DNA of 64,000 nucleotides from Anaerolineae bacterium (GTDB lineage Bacteria > Chloroflexota > Anaerolineae > Aggregatilineales > Ch27): assembly GCA_013178165.1 (NCBI GenBank), contig JABLXG010000023.1, positions 115,457 to 179,456 on the forward strand, in the 5' to 3' direction. Shown here piece by piece: positions 58,372 to 64,000 of the stretch (positions are counted from its first letter, which is position 1; each line of letters starts with the position of its first letter). The translations under genes and the position numbers were made by a program. Below the pieces are notes generated by a model, which ran no database searches, was not told the DNA's origin, and was given only the letters and a program-made list of their open reading frames with translations.

Positions 58372-59511
58372 CTACGCCGGGAAGGTCTTCTGGAAGGCGG
58401 CCTGAGCCGCTGCCCGTCCCAGCGCGATCAGCGTGCTGCTGGCGTCTTCATCATAGTCGATGATCCGCTCCACTGGCAGGAATTCCTCCGGCGCGGCGAT
58501 GATCACGTCGATGCGGCGGTAGCGGCGCGGGACGCCCGCCGCCTCGTCCAGGGCGATCTGGGCGTTGAAGGAGCGCAGGAGCTGCAAATTAGCGCGGAAG
58601 GAAGCCAGCAGCGCCCAGTCCAGCGTCCAGGTGATCGCCTGGCCGAAGTCGCGGGGCAGCGCCTGGCGCGAAGGCGGGATCTGTCCGCTTTCCCACCAGG
58701 GTGTCATCAGCACGACCACCGCCTCCATTGGCTCTTCCAGGTCATACTGGCTGGCCGCGGCATCCAGCGCGGGGCCAAGCGGCGTATTGGCGACTACCGC
58801 GCCATCCCAGAAGTAGTCATTCCCGACGCGCGTCCAGGGGTAAACCAGCGGGATGCTGCAGCTGGCCAGGATACGGTCAACGTCGATGCCAACCTCGGTG
58901 TCGGTGCGGGCCTGGCCGGTCTTGCGGCTGGTGATCGGGCGGTTGGCAAAAACGCGCAATTCGCCTGTCTGGACGTTGGTGGCGCTGATCAGCAGGGTCT
59001 TGTCGCTGGCAGTCAGCTTCTCCTGGCTGATGCCCCAGTCTTCGACCAGTGTCCGGCGCAGCGGCCCGGTATCCAGCAGGTTGGCCCAGCGCCCGAAAAG
59101 CCGCTTGCTCAGCGCCGGAGGCAGGAAGGGCAGCAGCGGCCAGGTATCGGGTGGCGGCATGGAGGTAGCGACTTCGGTGGGCACGGTAGGCAGACGTTCG
59201 TCCAGGATGCGCCGGTAGACCTGGTTGGAAAACCAGCGGGCCAGCGGTCCCATCATCGGCGGCAGCCCTTCGACATGCGCTTCTTCCAGCGCCCGCCAGC
59301 GATCGATCAACTCCTGGCTGGTTATGCCCTGGGCGATGGCCGCGCCATTGACCGCGCCGATCGAGGTGCCGACGATGATCTCCGGCTCCCACGGCCCTTG
59401 ATGGGCGGCGTCGATGCCCGGCTTGTCGGCCTGGCTGAGGTAATCCAGTACACCGATGTGAAACGCCCCGCGTCCGCCGCCCCCGGATAGAATGAGCGTC
59501 CGGATAGCCAT
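58372..59511 (-). CDS. Patatin-like phospholipase
   Basis: 379 residues. Catalytic elements: glycine-rich oxyanion loop LSGGGGRGAFHIGVL, nucleophile Ser in GTSIGAVNGAAIAQG and the DGA motif (FWDGAVVANTPLGPA), forming the Ser-Asp dyad. No signal peptide, so a cytosolic lipid acyl hydrolase or signalling enzyme. The C-terminal ~100 residues are alpha-helical and unassigned. Single gene; substrate unknown. Confidence 0.9.
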   Translation of the reverse strand: MAIRTLILSGGGGRGAFHIGVLDYLSQADKPGIDAAHQGPWEPEIIVGTSIGAVNGAAIAQGITSQELIDRWRALEEAHVEGLPPMMGPLARWFSNQVYRRILDERLPTVPTEVATSMPPPDTWPLLPFLPPALSKRLFGRWANLLDTGPLRRTLVEDWGISQEKLTASDKTLLISATNVQTGELRVFANRPITSRKTGQARTDTEVGIDVDRILASCSIPLVYPWTRVGNDYFWDGAVVANTPLGPALDAAASQYDLEEPMEAVVVLMTPWWESGQIPPSRQALPRDFGQAITWTLDWALLASFRANLQLLRSFNAQIALDEAAGVPRRYRRIDVIIAAPEEFLPVERIIDYDEDASSTLIALGRAAAQAAFQKTFPA

Positions 59512-59667
59512 AATGCCCCCCGTTCTGCCAGTGCGAACCCTACCCGCGCATTGTGCGGGACATTGCGGCGGCTGTCAAACGATCCTTCCGCGCCGCAACC
59601 GGGCAACGAACCTGCGCGCGTGGTGTTTCTGTTGTCACACGCTGACACATGATCAGGAGCCAGTCCG

Positions 59668-59874
59668 ATGCACAGCCGCTTCTTTCTCAACCTGATCGCG
59701 ATTCTCCTGTTGCTCCTCAGCTTGCTGCTCCTGGCGCTGGGCTGGTCAACGGCCGGCCTGCGCGAAGAAGTCACCAACCCGGCTTCGGACACTTTGGTCA
59801 TCGATTCCGGCGCCGGGTTGCACTCAGCAGCGTTATCTCCGGTTACGCCCCGCTGGACCGTGCCAGCAGCATAG
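59668..59874 (+). CDS. Small single-pass membrane protein
   Basis: 68 residues after CAGGAG (10 bases upstream). MHSRFFLNLIAILLLLLSLLLLALGWSTAGL is a strongly hydrophobic N-terminal helix; the remainder has no known domain. Plausible small membrane protein preceding the pilin gene, but it could be non-coding. Confidence 0.4.
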   Translation: MHSRFFLNLIAILLLLLSLLLLALGWSTAGLREEVTNPASDTLVIDSGAGLHSAALSPVTPRWTVPAA

Positions 59875-59958
59875 AACGGCCCCATGACCCGTGAGAGGGG
59901 GAAGTCGTCTTTACGCAAAATTTATAAAAGATTCACGCTGCTCTCCCGTGTGTTACTT

Positions 59959-59964
59959 TATAAT
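59959..59964 (+). promoter_or_regulatory. Perfect -10 upstream of the pilin-TSP3 gene
   Basis: TATAAT at 59959-59964, in an AT-rich pocket; a matching -35 with normal spacing is not evident. Confidence 0.35.
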
Positions 59965-60071
59965 GCACACTGGCCTGATCGGGCTGACCGGGGATCGGGT
60001 GAACGATCGGCCTGTTATCGGCGCACTCATTGTTGTTCCGGCATACCGGGGTCCGGAAGGAGCACTATCGT

Positions 60072-61106
60072 ATGGCACTGCTGCGACGCATGGGGAGAGC
60101 GTCTCATGGACAGGGGCTGGTAGAGTACATGCTCCTGCTCAGCCTGGCGGCGCTGGTCATGATTGGGGCCTACTCGCTGCTGGGGCAGGCGGTTGGCAAC
60201 ATCTTCAGCAATGTGATGGAGAATCTGACTGATCGCCACCAGATGGTGCTGGTCGGGAATCCATCTGGCGGCAGCTTCGGCGCTGTGGCTGGCGATAGCG
60301 CTGGCGGGTCTGCTGCTGGCGACGCGGCTGGCGATCCACGTAGCAGCAGCGGCAGCCCATTTAGCGACTATGACAGCGATCACGTGCCTGACGCCAGCGA
60401 CAACTGCCCGGCGGTCCCCAACCCTGATCAGGATGACACCGATCGCGACTCGTTTGGCGATGGCTGTGACCCAGCAGCATCCGCGAGCGACTCCGATAAC
60501 GACGGCGTGGACAACCCGGTGGATAATTGCCTGCTCGTCCCCAACCCGGATCAGGCCAACATCTATGGCGGCCCGGCGGGGGATCGTTGCGAAGATACCG
60601 ACAGCGATGGCGTGTACGACGCTTTTGACAATTGTCCGATCACGGCCAATGCGATGCAGCTGGATGCCGATCGCGATGGCGTGGGGGATGCCTGTGATGT
60701 CCTGAACTGCGCCAACCTGGCGCTGTCTGCGCCGGTGGATGTTGACCGGCGTGTCTCAGTGGTGACTCTGACCAGCATCGACGCACAACCCGTCTGGGTG
60801 CAGCAGATCGATTTTGCCTACACCCGCCACAACCGCCATACCAGCGTCGTGGGTGTTGCCTTCAACGATATTCCTCTGTGGAACGGCCTGGCCCCAGCGG
60901 ACGCCCGTAACACATTCACGGTCAGCCGCAGCGGTGCAGGACAACCTATGATGGCTCGGCCCGCCTTCGCCGCAGGGATATTCCCGATTGCCCTGAGTTA
61001 CGACAGGAACAACGGCCTGGCCCTCGACCGGGTGACGGTTACCGTCACGACTGACGAGGAGGCTGCCTATGATGGCAGCAATGGCTGTGTGCTGAGCACA
61101 CCTTAG
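60072..61106 (+). CDS. Flp-type pilin-like protein with thrombospondin type 3 repeats
   Basis: 344 residues from ATG 60072 (GAAGGAG upstream). N-terminus RASHG/QGLVEYMLLLSLAALVMIGAYSLLGQAVGNIFSNV has the prepilin peptidase site (G before Q, E at +5, Y +6) and hydrophobic stalk of Flp/TadE-type pilins. Residues ~55-100 form a Gly/Ser/Ala linker. Residues ~104-212 hold four thrombospondin type 3 calcium repeats (DYDSDHVPDASDNCP, DTDRDSFGDGCD, DSDNDGVDNPVDNCL, DTDSDGVYDAFDNCP and DADRDGVGDACD). The final ~130 residues form a beta-rich domain of unknown type. Pilin stalk plus calcium domain is an unusual fusion; no tad genes are nearby. Terminator at 61133. Confidence 0.82.
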   Translation: MALLRRMGRASHGQGLVEYMLLLSLAALVMIGAYSLLGQAVGNIFSNVMENLTDRHQMVLVGNPSGGSFGAVAGDSAGGSAAGDAAGDPRSSSGSPFSDYDSDHVPDASDNCPAVPNPDQDDTDRDSFGDGCDPAASASDSDNDGVDNPVDNCLLVPNPDQANIYGGPAGDRCEDTDSDGVYDAFDNCPITANAMQLDADRDGVGDACDVLNCANLALSAPVDVDRRVSVVTLTSIDAQPVWVQQIDFAYTRHNRHTSVVGVAFNDIPLWNGLAPADARNTFTVSRSGAGQPMMARPAFAAGIFPIALSYDRNNGLALDRVTVTVTTDEEAAYDGSNGCVLSTP

Positions 61107-61132
61107 CTACTTCACAGGACGCACGGCGGATG

Positions 61133-61165
61133 GGGAGGCTGGCTCCTGCCGGCCTCCCTGTGTTT
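61133..61165 (+). terminator. Intrinsic terminator after the pilin-TSP3 gene
   Basis: GGGAGGC / GCCTCCC stem, 12-base loop, TGTGTTTT. Confidence 0.65.
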
Positions 61166-62112
61166 TACAGCTTCCGGCGCCAGTAATGCCCGCTGTAGGC
61201 TTCGGTGAAGCCGATGGACTCGTAGAGGGCATTGGCGGCGGGGGCGTCCCCGGTTTCCACTGTGACCTGCACGGCTCCCAGCGCCTTCAGGCGGCGTAAC
61301 CCTTCGAACATCAGCGCCTGGGCCAGCCCTTTGCGGCGATGAGCAGGGTGGGTGCAGACCGGCTCGAACAGGCCGCGCCGGTTGGCCTCATCGTAGGTCG
61401 CGCCGACATGCGCCGCAAACGCGCCGTCGGGAGCCTGCGCTACCAGATGCAGGTCACGGCGGAAGCACGGTGCATTCCGCGCAAAGGACAGGAAATCCGC
61501 GCCCCGGTGGAAGTCGCGGTTGAAGGCAGCGTTGAGCAGGGCCGCCATCCGCTCCCCATCCGCTGGGTCATCCGCTCCGACCGTGCGCAAGACATAGCCT
61601 TCCGCCAGCGTCGGGGCTGACAGGGGCCGCTCCCCCAGGTATATCCGCCGGAACACGCCGCCAGCCTCCTGCTGGACATAGCCACACTCGCGCAGCAGCC
61701 GCTGGCGTGGGGCGTCATAATCCTGCACGAAGAAGGTGAGTTGCCGTGTGCCATCAGCCCCTGTAGCGGCCAGCTCAGCTTCCGCCCAGGCGATCATCGC
61801 CGTCTCCAGTTCAGGCCGGTAGTCGGGGTGAATCTGCAGGTGGGCGTAGCCGGCAGCGCCTTCAGTATGCACCGCGCCGACGATCCGCCCTTCAGCGGTC
61901 TCCCACACCTGAATCTGGCTCCGCCAGGCGGCGTTGCTGACCGGATCGGCGTCATGGAAATGGCTGCCGTCCCAGCGCCGGATCTCCCAGTTGAAGCCCA
62001 GGCCGGTGATGGGGAAGGTTTCCACGAGCAGATCGCGCACGGCGTGGAAGTCCGCCGGATAGCGGTAAGGGCGCGCCGTAAGCACAGGGAGGAGGTCTGC
62101 CGCTGCTGTCAT
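61165..62112 (-). CDS. GNAT acetyltransferase (two GNAT-like halves)
   Basis: 315 residues from ATG 62112 with AAGGA 9 bases upstream; the frame extends further but lacks coding character. The C-terminal half is a typical GNAT domain: FEPVCTHPAHRRKGLAQALMFEGLRRLKALGAVQVTVETGDAPAANALYESIGFTEAY, with the R-R-x-G-L-A acetyl-CoA loop. The N-terminal half is a degenerate GNAT-like domain (VGAVHTEGAAGYAHLQIHPDYRPELETAMIAWAEAELAATGADGTRQLTFFVQDYDAPRQRLLRECGYV). Substrate unknown. Confidence 0.85.
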   Translation of the reverse strand: MTAAADLLPVLTARPYRYPADFHAVRDLLVETFPITGLGFNWEIRRWDGSHFHDADPVSNAAWRSQIQVWETAEGRIVGAVHTEGAAGYAHLQIHPDYRPELETAMIAWAEAELAATGADGTRQLTFFVQDYDAPRQRLLRECGYVQQEAGGVFRRIYLGERPLSAPTLAEGYVLRTVGADDPADGERMAALLNAAFNRDFHRGADFLSFARNAPCFRRDLHLVAQAPDGAFAAHVGATYDEANRRGLFEPVCTHPAHRRKGLAQALMFEGLRRLKALGAVQVTVETGDAPAANALYESIGFTEAYSGHYWRRKL

Positions 62113-62345
62113 GGGAAAGTCCTTGGTGGGGCGGCGACTGTTCGGCGCGCGCCGGAGGGGACTGAAGCCACGGGGATTGTAGGCCTGGCCGCCCCCGGGC
62201 GCAAGATGGGCCAGGAGGTCGGGGGATGGCAGGGGGATCGCTGGGACGTTTTGCCTGTCTGCTGCCGGAAAAACCAGCGGCAGCTTGGCCGCGGCAGTGC
62301 TATAGTGGGCGTGTGCGCTTACGGGCAACAAGAGAAGGGAACCCC

Positions 62346-62738
62346 ATGCTTGACGAATCGGCACGTGAATTCCTCAAGAAGCCGCTGATCGCCCGCCTGG
62401 CCGTCAATGGGCCGGATGGCTATCCCCATGTCGTGCCGCTGTGGTTCATCTTGGACGGTGAGGATGTGGTCATGATCAGCGTGGAACAGACGGCCAAGAT
62501 CCGTTACCTGCGGGCTGATGGCCGGGCAGCTGTGGTGATCGGCGGCGATCCCGGCGACGGCGCGGGCTACCTGATCAAAGGCGATGTGACCATCACCGAG
62601 GATGATGGCACATGGACCCGGATAATCACCTTTCATTACGAAGACCCGGAACAGGCCGCCAGGGATGTCGAAGCCTGGTCGGACCTGGATATGCGCGTTC
62701 TGCGCCTGAAGCCGGTCAAGGTGCTCAAGGTGTCCTGA
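62346..62738 (+). CDS. PNPOx-like (F420/FMN) split-barrel flavoprotein
   Basis: 130 residues from ATG 62346 (AAGGGAA upstream). Pyridoxamine-5'-phosphate-oxidase-like split barrel: ARLAVNGPDGYPHVVPLWFILDGEDVVMISVEQTAKIRYLRADGRAAVVIGG, containing the P-x-V-x-P and K-x-R-N-L-like (KIRYL) motifs of small F420-dependent TIGR03618-type reductases. Binds a flavin; the substrate is unknown. Presence agrees with the F420-linked LLM gene at 25922. Confidence 0.85.
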   Translation: MLDESAREFLKKPLIARLAVNGPDGYPHVVPLWFILDGEDVVMISVEQTAKIRYLRADGRAAVVIGGDPGDGAGYLIKGDVTITEDDGTWTRIITFHYEDPEQAARDVEAWSDLDMRVLRLKPVKVLKVS

Positions 62739-62850
62739 GGCAGCGCGGCTGGTAGGGGCGGGCGGCGGCGTTTGACGCGGGGGGCGCCTGCCGGGCATAA
62801 TGAGCGCAGACGCACGGTAGACAGATGGGCAACCCCCAGGAGGCTCCCCC

Positions 62851-63534
62851 ATGATCGTCGCCCGCCGTATGACCCGCAATGTGATCACTGCTACCCCGGA
62901 CACCACCCATTCGCAGGCCGTCAAGCTGATGCGCGAAAACCAGATCCGTCATCTGCCGGTTGTGGAACAGGGCCGGCTGGTGGGTATCGTGGTGGAAAAT
63001 GACCTGCTCTCTAACCAGCCGTCACCTGCCACCACGCTGAGTATCTACGAGATCTACACCCTGCTGGATAACCTCAAGCTGCGGCAGATCATGTCCACAC
63101 CGGTTTACGCGGTCGGGGAGGATTGCCCGCTGGAGGAAGCAGCGCGAATCATGACCGAGAACCAGTTCAGTTGCCTGCCGGTGGTGCGCGGGGAAGAGAT
63201 CGTTGGCATTATCACGGAAACGGATATCTTCCGCGCCTTTGTGGATGTGCTGGGCGGGCATGAGCGCGGCCTGGCCCTGACCGTGCGCCTGGAAGACAAA
63301 CCCGGTGCGCTGGCCAGCGTGGCCGCGGCGGTGGCCAAAGCGGGCGGGAACATGCTCAATATCGTCACCTTCCCGGAGCCGGGCGGGGGGTATGCCGAAG
63401 TCTACATCAAAGAGGTCGGCGCGGATCGGGCGCTGCTGGAGAAGCTGATCGCCGAGGAGGCGCAGGCCGATCTGCTGGATATTGGCCCATCGCGCAAGTA
63501 CGAGCCGCGCCTGTTCGGCGGGAAGAAGAAGTAG
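62851..63534 (+). CDS. CBS-pair and ACT domain protein (AcuB-like)
   Basis: 227 residues from ATG 62851 (CAGGAGG upstream). Residues 1-130 form a CBS pair (MTRNVITATPDTTHSQAVKLMRENQIRHLPVVEQGRLVGIVVENDL and MSTPVYAVGEDCPLEEAARIMTENQFSCLPVVRGEEIVGIITETDIFRAFVDVL). Residues ~145-215 form an ACT domain (LTVRLEDKPGALASVAAAVAKAGGNMLNIVTFPEPGGGYAEVYIKEVG). CBS binds adenine nucleotides, ACT an amino acid. Likely a ligand-sensing regulator, AcuB-like; no acu operon nearby. Terminator at 63611. Confidence 0.9.
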   Translation: MIVARRMTRNVITATPDTTHSQAVKLMRENQIRHLPVVEQGRLVGIVVENDLLSNQPSPATTLSIYEIYTLLDNLKLRQIMSTPVYAVGEDCPLEEAARIMTENQFSCLPVVRGEEIVGIITETDIFRAFVDVLGGHERGLALTVRLEDKPGALASVAAAVAKAGGNMLNIVTFPEPGGGYAEVYIKEVGADRALLEKLIAEEAQADLLDIGPSRKYEPRLFGGKKK

Positions 63535-63610
63535 GGGCGGAACAACAAACGCTTGTAGATTGGCGCCGTTGATCTGAAAGTCAATTCCGATGTCTGTAGT
63601 TGTTCTTTGG

Positions 63611-63649
63611 GACAGGTCTGCCCTCTTAGCATGACCTGTCCTTTTTTTG
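63611..63649 (+). terminator. Rho-independent terminator of the CBS-ACT gene
   Basis: GGACAGGTC (63611-63619) and GACCTGTCC (63634-63642), perfect 9-bp stem, followed by seven T. Confidence 0.92.
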
Positions 63650-63878
63650 ATTTCTGAATTTGTCTGCTAACACTCTTTTTAGCGGGCACGGGCAGAGCAA
63701 AGATCACCACAAGGATTACTAAGATTCTCTTGCACATTAACATTTCACTATTGATCACAAGTAATACTTCTATATAGTTTATATTATAAGCTAGTTTTAT
63801 GATAGTCACCCTACGCTGCAAAGAGCGAGGAATTGGCAAGCGCGCAAAAATGGCCGCGTTTATACATTGAAACGGTAG

Positions 63879-63898
63879 TGTATCTTTCGCGGTTGAAA
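63879..63898 (+). repeat. Isolated end motif of the foldback repeat
   Basis: TGTATC, five bases, CGGTTGAAA, matching both outer arms of the element at 43186-43345. Confidence 0.45.
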
Positions 63899-64000
63899 TT
63901 CAAATCAGGCGATGCGGCTCAAGGACGCGTGTAGCAGCCGCGAGCAAACCTGTCGGCGAATGAAAAGCGCCAGCGGCCCGAAAAAGGCGGCGGATCATGC

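Larger units (their letters stand above)
63535..64000. other. Non-coding tail with terminator and repeat motif
   Basis: 466 bases, distinctly AT-rich between ~63640 and 63800, then GC-rich again. Contains the terminator at 63611 and the TRTATC...CGGTTGAAA motif at 63879-63898, shared with 43188-43344. No coding sequence supported. Confidence 0.5.

Noticed and set aside
63402..63839. 145-codon minus-strand open frame at the right end
   Set aside because: Overlaps the CBS-ACT gene and its terminator and has no recognisable sequence.

Overview
The window is a GC-rich bacterial chromosome segment. It has no phage, plasmid-origin or CRISPR signature. Gene content and style suggest a Chloroflexota bacterium of the Anaerolineae type: Thr/Pro-linker lipoproteins, PA14 plus SH3b secreted proteins, a SUMF1-domain membrane protein, long Pro/Glu-rich TPR proteins, an F420-type luciferase-like oxidoreductase, DUF362 and Met-rich secreted repeats. 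This assignment is inferred from gene content only; no rRNA is present.

Layout. 1-2.87 kb (+): a tightly coupled three-gene cluster cut by the left edge. It encodes a TIR / middle domain / 2H-phosphoesterase fusion, a second 2H-like protein and a nucleoside-deoxyribosyltransferase-fold protein, and is a candidate nucleotide-signalling or defence operon. 2.9-9.8 kb (-): ogt, a SUMF1 membrane protein, two tandem related insertion sequences (one frameshifted near its start, one a remnant), an orphan cydC and an M29 aminopeptidase. 9.9-13.8 kb (-): a nucleotide-sugar/glycan operon with translationally coupled genes. 14.2-19.1 kb (+): a dipeptide-type ABC transporter (two ATPases, a small lipoprotein, two permeases) without a binding protein. 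19.2-32.2 kb: housekeeping and metabolic genes (holA, S2P protease, a peroxiredoxin with in-frame UGA at the catalytic position, HD hydrolase, TyrA-like dehydrogenase, LLM oxidoreductase, PA14/SH3 protein, slipin, dolichol-phosphate-mannose-synthase-like GT2, DinB, phosphodiesterase-like protein) and tRNA-Leu(CAA). 32.7-43 kb: S8 protease, EcfA/EcfT, an AT-rich HNH gene, citrate synthase, a Tat-exported DUF362 protein, and an OmpR-type two-component system followed by two Met-rich secreted paralogues that share an 11-bp-phased repeat in their upstream regions; then tRNA-Arg(ACG). 43.2-55 kb: a foldback repeat, thpR, rsfS (apparently starting at CUG), ndk, two large acidic repeat proteins, YceI, NUDIX, tRNA-Arg(CCT), then a phosphate module (PiT, DUF47) with a CBS protein. 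56.7-64 kb: an HTH regulator coupled to a lipoprotein, patatin, a Flp-pilin-like protein carrying thrombospondin-type-3 calcium repeats, GNAT, PNPOx-like and CBS-ACT proteins, a clean terminator and an AT-rich tail.

The most noteworthy items are the putative selenocysteine peroxiredoxin (UGA at 21651-21653), the TIR-2H/2H/NDT cluster, the phased 11-bp operator arrays next to the two-component system, the pilin-TSP3 fusion, and the paired proteins carrying arrays of a short W-L motif. Functions are assigned from motifs read directly in the sequence; no database search was run.
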